The notes below the pieces were generated by a model. That model was not told the DNA's origin, did not search any database, and saw only the letters and a list, made by a program, of their open reading frames with translations. DNA of 64,000 bases from Candidatus Leptofilum gracile (GTDB lineage: Bacteria > Chloroflexota > Anaerolineae > Promineifilales > Promineifilaceae). Positions 37,001-46,227 of the stretch are shown piece after piece. Both the position numbers and the translations under genes were made by a program. The first letter of the stretch is position 1. The number at the start of each line of letters is the position of its first letter. The DNA is taken from the NCBI GenBank assembly GCA_016713825.1, contig JADJOJ010000001.1:186001-250000 (forward strand). Reading direction: 5' to 3'.

Positions 37001-37807
37001 ATGCAAACAGAAACAGAAAGTGTGCAAGCAATAGTGCAACATGGCATCAACCTATTGGCCCGCGCCAAAGAAGACAAAGATTTATTAGGCATCGCTTTGA
37101 TCTACCTGCACAGCGGCGTCGAATCATACCTGCGCAGCCAGCTTGAGGAAGAACTTAAACAGTTTGAGGAGCGCGAACAAAAGCGCCCCTCCTGGCCCAA
37201 CTTGATCGATTTTTGGGAAGAAAAGCAAACCCTTAACCCCAGCAGTCGGGCAACATTGCTAGAGTACAACGCCCTGCGCAACAGCGTGGCGCACGCCAAA
37301 ATCCACGACATCTCACGACCGCGCGTGCAGCGATACGCCGACTTTGTGCAAAAATTTACTGGCGTCCAGGTGGTCACCAAACAGCCGTGGCATCACTCCC
37401 CACTGGCCTGGCTCATTCCCATCGCCACCCTTTTCCTGGTGGTCATTGCCAGTGCCTGGGCCATCAGCGCCTTTTCGCTTACCGAGCCATTGCCCAGCCC
37501 GCCGCCCACCATCACGCCCGGCAGCCCTGCCATCCAGCCGGTGTCCCTGGATCAGCCAGCTGTGGCCAATCCCCCCGAGCTGGTTCCCATCGACCTGCCC
37601 AACACGGTGCAAAAAATTCGCATTTTAGCCCAAACAGATGTCCGTACTGGGCCGGGTATGGAACATGAGGCGATCACGCTGGCTCCGGGCAATGCGCAAT
37701 ACACGGTTTTGGAAACGGCCGTAGACGGCCGTTGGTACAAAGTGCCGCTAGAGCCCGACCTCACCGGCTGGATCGACGCCGCCAGCGCCGCCCCCATCGC
37801 CCCTTAA
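37001..37807 (+). CDS. membrane protein with HEPN-like N-terminus and SH3 C-terminus
   Basis: 268 residues. Residues 1-125 are helical and contain LHSGVESYLRSQLEEEL and LEYNALRNSVAHAKIHD. RNSVAH is an R-x4-H motif as in HEPN RNases (Arg93, His98). One transmembrane helix lies at about 134-157 (LAWLIPIATLFLVVIASAWA), then a Pro-rich spacer, then an SH3_3-type domain (about 205-262, DVRTGPGMEHEAITLAPG, GRWYKVPL, GWIDAAS). The soluble HEPN-like part would be inside the cell and the SH3 part outside. Start chosen at an ATG with AGGGTG upstream, not the earlier in-frame codon. Confidence 0.8.
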   Translation: MQTETESVQAIVQHGINLLARAKEDKDLLGIALIYLHSGVESYLRSQLEEELKQFEEREQKRPSWPNLIDFWEEKQTLNPSSRATLLEYNALRNSVAHAKIHDISRPRVQRYADFVQKFTGVQVVTKQPWHHSPLAWLIPIATLFLVVIASAWAISAFSLTEPLPSPPPTITPGSPAIQPVSLDQPAVANPPELVPIDLPNTVQKIRILAQTDVRTGPGMEHEAITLAPGNAQYTVLETAVDGRWYKVPLEPDLTGWIDAASAAPIAP

Positions 37808-37848
37808 CCGGGCCAATCGTGCGGCTTTCATCCCTTAGGCATGTATCG

Positions 37849-39246
37849 ATGAACACAACACCCCAAACAAGCCAACCAAATAATCCACCAGAAAACAGCA
37901 GGCCAGCCAGCCGGCGCTGGTCCATTTTAGAAGCGATTGGCCTGGCCACCGTTGGCTACCTGCTGTGGCAGCTGTGGCAATATGCCCGCCAGCTGTGGCG
38001 GCAGCCCCGGCTCGTCTCGCGGCAGGTGCAAATTGCACGCCTGCCCGATGCCCTCGTAGAAGCGGAAGCCAGCGCCATTGCCGAATCTAACGTGCGCAGC
38101 GGGCTAGAGCGGCGCGTGCTGCGCAACGGCGAAAAGAAGCTGGTGCTCTGCGCCGGGGCGCGCAACTTCCGCGAACCGTGGGCGCGTGATTTTGGCTTTG
38201 CCAGCTTTGGCCTGCTGGCGATGGGTGAAGTTGAGGCCACCAAAGAGTGCCTGGACGTCTTTTTGCAGTATCAACGGCCGTCTGGCCAATTCCCCGTTAA
38301 AGTGCACTCCACCAATATTCTCAACCGCGTCCTGCACGCCGTGCTGCACCGCGAACAGCCCATCACGGCCCCGCTGCGCCCCAAGTACAAAACCGCTCAC
38401 AACACCATCTCGCTAGACGGCAATGCGCTGTTGGTAACGGCCGTTCTCCACTACGCCAGCGAACAAAACGATAACGAATTTTTAGCCGAATGGTGGCCCC
38501 GACTGGAACGTGCCATGACCTGGCTGGCCGAGCATGAGCAGGGCGAACTGAACCTGCTGCACCAGCGCACCTACGCCGACTGGGCCGACAGCATCGCCCG
38601 CAGCGGCTTCATCCTGTACACCAATGTCCTCTACTGGAAAGCCACCCTGGAGATGGCCGAAGCGGCTAATCGCCTCAACCGCAATGAAACGGCCGAATTC
38701 TACGCCAACAAAGCCCACCAGCTGCGCAGCAACATCCAGGCCCATTTTTGGGACGAAACGCTGGGCTACTTCATCACCAGCCAGCAGTTTCACAACCTCA
38801 GCAGCGCCGGAAACCTGCTGGCCATCGCCTGGGGATTGGCCACTCCCACCCAGGGCAACCTCATTTTAGACAAGATGGCCCACTTCCAGATGGCCGATCC
38901 GGTGCCCACGCAAGTGGTCAATTTCCCGTACCCCATCCGGTACATCGGCATCGAAAACCGGCTGGCGGGCATTCCCCATTACCACACCTCGGCGGCGTGG
39001 CTGTGGCTGGGCAGCTGGCACGTGGTGGCCCTGGCCCGGCTGGGGCGGCACGCGGAAGCCAACGAGTTGTTCCGCCGCCTGTCCGAGCTAATTGTGCGGG
39101 ATGGTGTGGTGCACGAGGCGTATGGCAAAGACGGCCGTTTCCTCTCCACCCGCTGGTACACCTCCGAAGCGCCGCTCACCTGGAACGCCGGCATGATCGT
39201 CTACGCCAACCACGTGCTACAACAAACAAAAGCCGCGCTGGCCTAA
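37849..39246 (+). CDS. (alpha/alpha)6-barrel glycoside hydrolase, glycogen-debranching/invertase-like
   Basis: 465 residues with one N-terminal hydrophobic helix (WSILEAIGLATVGYLLWQLW) that may anchor it to the membrane. The six-hairpin glycosidase motifs are REPWARDFGFASFGLLAMGEVEATKECLD, NTISLDGNALLVTAVLHYA, YADWADSIARSGFILYTNVLYWKA, and TSEAPLTWNAGMIVYA. This resembles the catalytic domain of amylo-1,6-glucosidase or GH100 neutral invertase. An Asp or Glu in YADWADS is a candidate acid. Substrate unresolved. It follows the SH3 protein by 41 nt and precedes a glycosyltransferase. Confidence 0.8.
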   Translation: MNTTPQTSQPNNPPENSRPASRRWSILEAIGLATVGYLLWQLWQYARQLWRQPRLVSRQVQIARLPDALVEAEASAIAESNVRSGLERRVLRNGEKKLVLCAGARNFREPWARDFGFASFGLLAMGEVEATKECLDVFLQYQRPSGQFPVKVHSTNILNRVLHAVLHREQPITAPLRPKYKTAHNTISLDGNALLVTAVLHYASEQNDNEFLAEWWPRLERAMTWLAEHEQGELNLLHQRTYADWADSIARSGFILYTNVLYWKATLEMAEAANRLNRNETAEFYANKAHQLRSNIQAHFWDETLGYFITSQQFHNLSSAGNLLAIAWGLATPTQGNLILDKMAHFQMADPVPTQVVNFPYPIRYIGIENRLAGIPHYHTSAAWLWLGSWHVVALARLGRHAEANELFRRLSELIVRDGVVHEAYGKDGRFLSTRWYTSEAPLTWNAGMIVYANHVLQQTKAALA

Positions 39247-39264
39247 ACAAGTTACAATCGCCCC

Positions 39265-39307
39265 AAATTTTTATCCGCGTCCATCCGCGTTAATCCGCGT
39301 CCCATTC
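39265..39307. repeat. tandem ATCCGCGT repeat
   Basis: Three spaced ATCCGCGT units immediately before the GT4 ribosome site. Confidence 0.55.
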
Positions 39308-39318
39308 AAGGAGGCACC

Positions 39319-40552
39319 ATGATGCAGCGGAAGCACATTGCCCATTTTACAAACACCTACCTGCCGTTCACCAACGGCATCGTCCGCTCCATCAGCAGCT
39401 TCCGGCAGGCGCTAACCGAAATGGGGCACAACGTTTTTTGTCTTTGCCCAACAGGTGAAAGGGTACACCGACCAGCAGCCATTTGTGTTCCGCTATCCAG
39501 CTATCGAGCTGCCCCTCCAGGCGTACCCGCTCACCATTCCCGTCTCCCCCTCGGTAGACAACATTTTGCCCGCGCTCAAGCTAGATGTGATTCACGCCCA
39601 TCACCCGGTGCTGTTGGGGAAAACGGCCGTAAACAAAGCCAAAGCCCTCAACATCCCCCTCGTCTTCACCCACCACACCCGCTACCAGGAGTACAGCCAT
39701 TACGTCCCCCTGCCCAAAGAGCTGGTTAAAAAGATCATCGACCGCTGGGTGGGGGATTACATGTCCGACTGTCACCACATCGTTGTGCCCAGCCAGAGCA
39801 CCAAAACCATCCTGGCCGAGCGGTACGGCATTACCGACCAGGTGTCTGTGGTGCCTACCGGCATTGACCCCACCGCATTTCAAGAGGCAGACGGCCGTTC
39901 CTGGCGGCAGCAGCAAGGCTGGCAAGACAAACTCACCCTCATCTCCGTAGGCCGCCTGGCCGAAGAGAAAAATTGGCGCACCCTGCTGGCCGCCCTCCCC
40001 CCCGTTTTTGCCGAGTTCCCCCAGGCCCAACTGGTGCTGTTGGGCGATGGCGACCAGCGCAGCGAGCTGGAAACATACGCCAAGAAGCTGGGCATCGCCG
40101 CCCAGGTGCAGTTCAAGGGCAACGTCCCCTTCGACGACGTGCCCCGCTACCTCAAAGCCGCCGACATCTTCACCTTCGCCTCCATCTCTGAAACGCAGGG
40201 GATTGTGACCCTGGAAGCGATGGCCGCCGGGCTGCCGGTGGTTGCCGTCAGCGGCTCCGGCACCTCCGACGTCGTGGAAGACGGCGTAGAAGGGTACCTC
40301 ACCGAAAATGACGGGGCAGCCCTGGCCAACGGCCTGCTAAAAATGGCCCAAAATCAAGAGCGCTGGCCGCAGTTCCGCGCGGCGGGCCAGCAAAAGGCGC
40401 AGCAGTTCGGCCAAAATGCCCAGGCGCAAAAGCTGCTGGCTGTCTACGAACAGGCCGCCGCCGCCCACCAGGCCAAACAAACCGTCAAAACCGATCCCGC
40501 CCGCCCCATTTTCGACCTCAACTGGCAAGAACTGTTCAACTACGAAGGGTAA
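39319..40552 (+). pseudogene. GT4-family glycosyltransferase with a T-tract frameshift
   Basis: The N-terminus MMQRKHIAHFTNTYLPFTNGIVRSI opens a GT-B Rossmann fold, with AAGGAGG just upstream. After MGHNVF the frame shifts because of one extra base in the T6 run at 39434-39439. Removing a T continues as GHNVFVFAQQVKGYTDQQPFVF. The rest is a normal GT4: FTHHTRYQEYSHY, VVPSQSTKTILAERYG, VVPTGIDPTAF, SVGRLAEEKNW, VLLGDGDQRSELE, SISETQGIVTLEAMAAGLPVVAV. Intact length would be about 410 residues. It would transfer sugar from a nucleotide donor, probably to a glycolipid. A phase-variable tract or sequencing error is equally likely. Confidence 0.8.
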
Positions 40553-40593
40553 TCAAAGACAGGTGGGCTTGGTTCCAAAACTGAAAACAGAAT

Positions 40594-43500
40594 CTAAACG
40601 CACGGATTCAAAGTCAGGCGCAGGGTGATGATTTGGTATGGCTTGATGGGCAGGGTGACGCTGTGACCCTGGTGCGGCAATTCTGCTTCGGCTTCTTCGA
40701 GGAGGTTGGTCAGGGAAACGGCCGTTACCATCACCCCAAAGCGCACCGTCACTTCGCCCCGCTGCCGCATACATTCATACAGCCGCACAACCAAACCAGC
40801 ACCATCCTCCGCCAGCTTCACCGTTTCAATCACCACGTTGGGCGCGTCCACCGCCACCAAACTGTCCAGCGCCGCTGGCTCTTGGCTGGTGCTCCCCGCC
40901 GCCGCATAAACCCGCAGCGGATCGTTGAGCGCATACGCCTGTCGGACCGTTTCCGCCCCCCAGCGGCCCGCGTGCGGCAGCAAGCTGTAGCGAAACGTGT
41001 GCTCCCCCTGATCCGCTTCCGGGTCCGGGTCGGTGGGGCTGCGCAGCAGCGTCAGCCGAATTTGCCCGCCGTCTGGCGTCTTGTCCTGAATGTCATGGCC
41101 ATATTTGCCATCGTTCAGCAGGCTGACGCCGTAGCCGCCTTCGCTCAGATCGACCCATTTTTGGGCACAGGTCTCGAACCTGGCCCAATCCCAGCTGGTG
41201 TTGCGGTGGGTGGGGCGCTCCACGTTGCCCCACTGAATTTCATAGGTGGCCGTGGGCGACAGCACGTCCAGCGGGAACGCCGTCTTGAGCAGCGTGTGCC
41301 GCTCGCGCCAATCGATCCAGGTGTCAAAATCCAGACGCGGGCTGTGGTGGCTCAGCGAGATGCGCTGCACAAAACGACTGTGCAAAATTTGGCGCTCGAT
41401 CTGGATGGTGGCCCGCAGTGGCCCGGTTTCTGTGACGGTAACGGCCGTTGCCGCCTGCGCCAGCCACAGCTTGTCATCGTAAAAAATGTCGATGTCCCAG
41501 GCGTTCCAGTACAGCGGCCGGTCTTCAAACGCCTGCCACTGGTTGGCGATGGCCCCCGCAGGCAGCAGTTCCCGCCCATTTTGCCGGTCGTACAGGCGGG
41601 TGATGTCCCCCGCCGCGTTCAGCTCCACCCGCAAGAAATCATTCTCCAAATGCGTGGGCGAGACGGCCAGCGAGCCGGTGGGGTTGGCTTGCAGGTGGGC
41701 GATGGGGGTGAGGGAGTACGGCCGTATCACCCCCACATCCAGCAGCAGCCCCCCATCTACCGGCTGATGCAGCACGCTTTCGGGCAATTTTTCAGCCACC
41801 CCCTCCGGCCAAAACGCCAGCTCGGTTTGCGCAAACGAGGTGGCATTGACCAACAGCAGATCGCTGCCCAGCGCCCGCGCCAGCCGCGCCAACGCCTCAT
41901 CCCGCACCTGCTCACCCAGGCGGCGCACCTCCGCATAATCCACCAATGCATCCACGTACACCTGGTTGATGCTGCTGCCCGGAATGATGTCGTGGAACTG
42001 GTTCAGGCAAACCAGCTCCCAGGCGCGGTTTAATTTGTCCTGGGGATAAACGTAATCAGTGTTCAGTGATCGGTATTCACTGTTCAGTTCATTGCCTTCA
42101 GGTAACTGTTTACTGATTACTGACAACTGGTTACCGACCACCGCCGCGTACGCTGCCAAAAACTCCGCATCGTGCAGCAAAAATTCAGAGTGGCGGTTTG
42201 CTTTTTTGTTGCGGGCCTGGGTGGTGTAGGTGCCGCGATGGTATTCCAGGTACAGCTCCCCGTTCCAGACGGGCAGTTTGCCGTTCAGCTCCGCCTCCAT
42301 CTGGCGGAAAAAGTCGATCACTTTGCCCCGCTGCACCTGGGGCATGGCGGGAAAGTTGGCCAGCACGGCCAGGTTTTCCTGCATTTCGCGGGTGGGGCCG
42401 CCGCCGCCATCGCCGTGGCCGTAGGACATAAGCAGATGGCGGGAGGTTTCCTTCTGCTGAAAGCTGCGCCATCCTTCCAGCAGTTCGCTGGGCGTCGCCT
42501 GGGCGTTGTAGTCGCCGCCGCGCTGGCCGGGCCGCTTAACCGGGCTAAAGTGGGTGAGCACCTGGGTGCCGTCTAGCCCTTGCCACCAGAAGGTGTCGTA
42601 CGGCATTTTGTTGTACTGGCTCCAGCCAATTTTGATGGTGAAGAAGTAATCCAGCCCGGCTTGCTTGATCAGCTGGGGCAAATTCCAGGCGTAGCCAAAC
42701 ACGTCTGGCAGCCAAAGCACGGGGGATTCTGTGCCCGCGCCAAAATGTTCCTGAAAAAAGCGCCGCCCCAGCACAAACTGCCGCGCCAGCGACTCGCCGC
42801 CAGACAGGTTGCAATCCGCCTCCACCCACATGCCGCCGATGGGTTCCCAACGGCCGTCTACCACTGCCTCCTTAATTGCTTCAAACAGTTCCGGGTAATC
42901 TTGCCGCACGTAGTCGTACAGCTGGGGCTGGCTTTGGGTGAAATGGTAATCGGGGAACTGGGCCATCAGCCAGAGCACGGTGTGGAAAGTGCGCCCCGCT
43001 TTGCGCCGCGTCTGGGCCAAATCCCACAGCCAGGCGACGTCGATGTGGGCGTGCCCGGCGGCGGTGATGGTCACGTCTAGCGGCGGGCCAGCCTGGGCGA
43101 TATGCTGTTGCAGAACGGCCGTTGCCGCCGACACCGTCGCATAAAAATCATCCCCCAGCGGCGCCTGCGTTTGCAGCGTTTTGAAGCTGGCGTCTAGCCC
43201 GTTGAGCAGTTGGCTGTGTACCGGATCGGTCGCAGCCAGCTGGGTGACCACCTCCAGCGCCACGCGGGCCAGGGCCACAAAATCGCGCGTGGGCTGGTCG
43301 ATTTGCACCAGCAGGCAAGGGCGCATCAGCAGCTTTTCTAGTGGGTCCACGCCCCGCCCCGTCCAGCCGTGCAGCGCCAGGGTGTGCGGCTGGCCATCGG
43401 CCCAGGCAGCGTCCAGCAAAATTTCCTGGTGGAACCGGTCGCTGGCGGCAAACGGCCGTCCGTCTACGTACAGCAGCACCTCAGGATGGCAAAATTCGCC

Positions 43501-43794
43501 CGCATCGCCCAGCGGCAAAAAGAGGGCCACCGGCTGGCCGCGCCACGCCTCTGGCACCACAAACTGGCTGCGCATGACAAAGTTGGTTTGCCAGCTGCCC
43601 CAGTAGCTGCCCGGCTCAATGGTTGGCCAGCGGCTGTCGTCGAAATCGGGCTGGATGCTGGCGGGGATGGCTTCATGGTCGAGGGGATGGTAGCGAAACG
43701 GCCGTAGCGCCACCTGCTGCCGATAAACCAAGGGGGCGATCAATTTAAGCCGCTCCTGAATTTTTTGTTGGGTAAACCGTTGTTGGTGAAGCAT
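40594..43794 (-). CDS. GH38 alpha-mannosidase
   Basis: 1066 residues. An N-terminal beta-domain (residues about 50-190) precedes the catalytic barrel with AAGHAHIDVAWLWDLAQT (zinc ligands His/Asp), VEADCNLSGGESLARQF (Asp nucleophile) and NQFHDIIPGSSIN (third zinc ligand His). A large beta-sandwich C-terminal half includes FETCAQKWVDLSEGGYGVSL. It cleaves alpha-mannose residues in the cytoplasm. Residues near nt 42055-42130 are encoded by a repeat insertion (see that entry). It lies opposite the GT4 and beside DUF2877. Confidence 0.95.
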   Translation of the reverse strand: MLHQQRFTQQKIQERLKLIAPLVYRQQVALRPFRYHPLDHEAIPASIQPDFDDSRWPTIEPGSYWGSWQTNFVMRSQFVVPEAWRGQPVALFLPLGDAGEFCHPEVLLYVDGRPFAASDRFHQEILLDAAWADGQPHTLALHGWTGRGVDPLEKLLMRPCLLVQIDQPTRDFVALARVALEVVTQLAATDPVHSQLLNGLDASFKTLQTQAPLGDDFYATVSAATAVLQQHIAQAGPPLDVTITAAGHAHIDVAWLWDLAQTRRKAGRTFHTVLWLMAQFPDYHFTQSQPQLYDYVRQDYPELFEAIKEAVVDGRWEPIGGMWVEADCNLSGGESLARQFVLGRRFFQEHFGAGTESPVLWLPDVFGYAWNLPQLIKQAGLDYFFTIKIGWSQYNKMPYDTFWWQGLDGTQVLTHFSPVKRPGQRGGDYNAQATPSELLEGWRSFQQKETSRHLLMSYGHGDGGGGPTREMQENLAVLANFPAMPQVQRGKVIDFFRQMEAELNGKLPVWNGELYLEYHRGTYTTQARNKKANRHSEFLLHDAEFLAAYAAVVGNQLSVISKQLPEGNELNSEYRSLNTDYVYPQDKLNRAWELVCLNQFHDIIPGSSINQVYVDALVDYAEVRRLGEQVRDEALARLARALGSDLLLVNATSFAQTELAFWPEGVAEKLPESVLHQPVDGGLLLDVGVIRPYSLTPIAHLQANPTGSLAVSPTHLENDFLRVELNAAGDITRLYDRQNGRELLPAGAIANQWQAFEDRPLYWNAWDIDIFYDDKLWLAQAATAVTVTETGPLRATIQIERQILHSRFVQRISLSHHSPRLDFDTWIDWRERHTLLKTAFPLDVLSPTATYEIQWGNVERPTHRNTSWDWARFETCAQKWVDLSEGGYGVSLLNDGKYGHDIQDKTPDGGQIRLTLLRSPTDPDPEADQGEHTFRYSLLPHAGRWGAETVRQAYALNDPLRVYAAAGSTSQEPAALDSLVAVDAPNVVIETVKLAEDGAGLVVRLYECMRQRGEVTVRFGVMVTAVSLTNLLEEAEAELPHQGHSVTLPIKPYQIITLRLTLNPCV
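42055..42130 (-). repeat. short tandem repeat inserted in frame in the mannosidase gene
   Basis: Units such as CAGTGTTCAGTGATCGGTATTCACTG and TTACTGATTACTGACAACTGG encode a non-conserved segment NQLSVISKQLPEGNELNSEY that interrupts the usual spacing before YPQDKLNRAWELVCLNQ. The composition matches the GATTACTG-type repeats of intergenic spaces. Confidence 0.7.
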
Positions 43795-44005
43795 GGTGCC
43801 ATCCTTTTGTGGGGGTTTGCAAATTACGGCCGTATTTTACGGCAAAAACCCGGTTTAGGAGTGTGCCCCTTTGGCGACTTTTGGCAACAGACGCGCAGAT
43901 TTTCGCTGGCCTGGGGGTCATGGGGGGGAAATCGGTGTTTGCGGCGGTCTGGGTTTGGGCCACAGGCTCGCTTGTTTGCCAACCGGAATTGTGGACAATG
44001 TGGGC

Positions 44006-44827
44006 ATGATGGTAACCGCGATGACCTTAACGCCACACGTTCTGCGCTGGCTGCAAGCGCGTAAAGCAGCTGCCCTGCTGCACCGGTTTGATGCGGTCAT
44101 CAACCTGGTAAATGCCGATGGCGACATCATCTCTGTGGTGCAGCGGCAAATTGAGCCTGGCCCATTTTCGCTGTTGGTAGAGGGGGAACGGCCGTTCCCC
44201 CACACGCTGTCGCGCCACACTCCCGTTAGCCAAAGCAGCAACCGCCTCATCATTGGCCCGCTGCAAATTGATTGCCGCCCGGCCCAACTGTGGCACCCCG
44301 TGCCAAATTGGCAGCGGCTGCAAGAACGGCAGGCCACCTGGCAAGAGGCGCTGCCGGGCATAGAAACGGCCGTCACCCACCATCTTAACCACCTCGGCAA
44401 CCCTGGTCCGGCCAATTTTGGGGCACAGTTTCAAACAGCCATCAGCAACATGCAGGCGATCCGCTTTGCAGCAGACCGTGCCAGTTGGCAAACGGCCGTT
44501 GCCCAACTGGCTGGCCTTGGCCCCGGCTTCACCCCGGCCGGAGATGATTTTTTGGTGGGGTTTTTGTTTGGCCTGTGGGCCACGCGCCCAGAGGATGAGG
44601 TGGTGAAGTTGGCAGAAATTGTGGTGGAAACGGCCGTGCCCCGCACCACCCAACTCTCCGCCACCTGGCTGCGAGCTGCTGGCCAGGGCGAAGCGTGGCT
44701 GCCCTGGCACGAATTAGTTGATTCCTTGCTTAAGGGGTATGGTTGGCAACCTCCCGTCAAACGCATCCTGAATCAAGGGGCGACTTCTGGCGTCGCCGCC
44801 CTGCTTGGCTTCATCGCTGCCGCCTAA
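44006..44827 (+). CDS. DUF2877-family protein
   Basis: 273 residues with the DUF2877 signature AGLGPGFTPAGDDFLVGFLFGLWA near residue 170-195, and FDAVINLVNADGDIISVV near the N-terminus. DUF2877 proteins include AllH, a component of the allantoin-pathway oxamate carbamoyltransferase. No other ureide genes are nearby, so the role here is uncertain. Start chosen at ATG 44006; an ATG three bases later is equivalent. Six ACGGCCGT-like motifs lie in or next to this gene. Confidence 0.85.
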   Translation: MMVTAMTLTPHVLRWLQARKAAALLHRFDAVINLVNADGDIISVVQRQIEPGPFSLLVEGERPFPHTLSRHTPVSQSSNRLIIGPLQIDCRPAQLWHPVPNWQRLQERQATWQEALPGIETAVTHHLNHLGNPGPANFGAQFQTAISNMQAIRFAADRASWQTAVAQLAGLGPGFTPAGDDFLVGFLFGLWATRPEDEVVKLAEIVVETAVPRTTQLSATWLRAAGQGEAWLPWHELVDSLLKGYGWQPPVKRILNQGATSGVAALLGFIAAA

Positions 44828-45020
44828 ATTTTATACGAAGAAACGAAGGAAGAAAGAGACAAAGGTTTTGTATTTTCTTTCGCTCCTTCCAATCTTCGTT
44901 CCTTTGTGTTAAATTTTTCTTGCAATTAACAACCCACTGAAAACGCGCGAGAACGCAAAGCTGCTCAAGAAAAATCTGTGTAATCTGCGTAATTTGTGGA
45001 CTTTTCCTAAGGAGATTCTT

Positions 45021-45650
45021 GTGGATCAACTCGATACAACCGCCGATCAGATTCGCGCCGAATTTGAACAAGTCAACACCGCCCGCGACCAGGCGTACCA
45101 ACGCTCCCGCGAGCTTATCAGCCTGTGCGCCCGCGCCATCCGCGCCATCCACCGCGAGGAGTGGCCCCGTGCCGAAAGCCTCATCGCCGAAGCCAAAAAG
45201 GCCACGGAAGTGATGGTCGATGGCGTGCGCGACTATCCGAATTTATACCACGCGGGCTACACGCAAGACGCGGTAAAAGAGTTTGTGGAAGCCAACCTCA
45301 CCTACGCCCTGGTGCGCGACCTGCCCCTGCCGACGCCAGAAGAACTGGACACCGAAGGCAATACCTGGCTCAACGGCCTGGCCGAAGCCGCCACCGAGCT
45401 GCGCCGCCGCATTCTAGACATCATCCGCCACGGCCACAGCGATGAAGCAGAGCGGCTGCTGGACGTGATGGACCAAATCTACAGCCAGCTGGTCACTTTC
45501 GACTTCAACGACAGCATCACCGGCGGGCTGCGCCGCCGCACAGACACGGTGCGCGCCGTGCTGGAGCGCACCCGTGGCGATGTGACCAACAGCCTGCGCC
45601 AGGCTCAGTTGGAAGAGGCATTAAAAGCATTAGAAAAACGTCTTCGATAA
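45021..45650 (+). CDS. translin-family nucleic-acid-binding protein
   Basis: 209 residues from the GTG at 45021, with AAGGAG six bases upstream; no in-frame ATG suits. All-helical: QIRAEFEQVNTARDQAYQRS, AIRAIHREEW, TYALVRDLPLPTPEEL, GLAEAATELRRRILDIIRHG, LDVMDQIYSQLVTFDFNDS, GLRRRTDTVRAVLERTRGD. These helices match translin/TRAX-like proteins, better known in archaea and eukaryotes as RNA- or ssDNA-binding octamers. Bacterial copies are uncommon outside Chloroflexota-like lineages. The catalytic acidic residues of TRAX are not obvious. Confidence 0.85.
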   Translation: MDQLDTTADQIRAEFEQVNTARDQAYQRSRELISLCARAIRAIHREEWPRAESLIAEAKKATEVMVDGVRDYPNLYHAGYTQDAVKEFVEANLTYALVRDLPLPTPEELDTEGNTWLNGLAEAATELRRRILDIIRHGHSDEAERLLDVMDQIYSQLVTFDFNDSITGGLRRRTDTVRAVLERTRGDVTNSLRQAQLEEALKALEKRLR

Positions 45651-45722
45651 AAAGAGATTGGAGACTGGAGATTAGAGATTGAAGGTCCCCCAATCTCCAG
45701 TCTCTAATCTCCAATCTCCCCT
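45651..45722. repeat. 28-nt inverted repeat of GAGATTGG units
   Basis: GAGATTGGAGACTGGAG-type sequence at 45655-45682 faces CAATCTCCAGTCTCTAATCT at about 45690-45717 with a short loop. The arms are near-perfect and built of a GGAGATTA/G heptamer-like unit. The right arm supplies the last codons and stop of the minus-strand gene that follows. Confidence 0.8.
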
Positions 45723-46123
45723 TCAGTTCCCGCCCAAATTAGGCCCACGCCCAGGCCCACCAGCAGCCAAACGGCCGTCCACAACGGCAGCACGCCCCAC
45801 ACCCAGGCAATCTCCGCCTGGGTAAATTCGGGGCCGTGGGCGTGCAGGCCGGTTTTAACAGCCATGAAGACAAAAGTGAGCAAGCCGCTGCCCGCGCCGA
45901 GTAATCCGCCGGAAACGGCCGTTACCAACACCCCCACACCTTTGCCAACCGATTTCCCACCCAGCCAACGCTGCCAGCCGTGCCCCAGCAGCAAAACGGC
46001 CGTTGCCGTGCCCATCATCACCACCTGTACCAACGCACCTTCCAGGCTGATCCAGACGGCCGTATACACAATCCACACCGCCAGCAACAGCCGCAAACCA
46101 GGAACTTTTTCTGGAAAAACCAT
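45704..46123 (-). CDS. small membrane protein, unknown
   Basis: 139 residues with about four hydrophobic helices (LRLLLAVWIVYTAVWISLEGAL, VVMMGTATAVLLLGH, GVLVTAVSGGLLGAGSGLLTFVFMA, GVLPLWTAVWLLVGLGVGLIWA). I do not recognise the family. ATG 46123 chosen, with AAGGA six bases upstream. The last residues (EGEIGD) are encoded by the neighbouring repeat. Confidence 0.65.
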   Translation of the reverse strand: MVFPEKVPGLRLLLAVWIVYTAVWISLEGALVQVVMMGTATAVLLLGHGWQRWLGGKSVGKGVGVLVTAVSGGLLGAGSGLLTFVFMAVKTGLHAHGPEFTQAEIAWVWGVLPLWTAVWLLVGLGVGLIWAGTEGEIGD

Positions 46124-46227
46124 GAGCAATCCTTAAAAACACCAAAACGGACGGCAGTCAACATCTGTAAACTGCGGTATCATAAACACGCTATTTTACA
46201 CATTCACAAATTTATTTGGAGGTAACT

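Noticed and set aside
40633..42033. Plus-strand open frame of 466 codons in the mannosidase
   Set aside because: Shadow of the GH38 gene in a GC-rich region; no motifs, biased Arg/Gln/His content.
44994..45020. TTG start for the translin-like gene at 44994
   Set aside because: The in-frame GTG at 45021 has AAGGAG at ideal spacing; the extra residues would come from the ribosome-site region.
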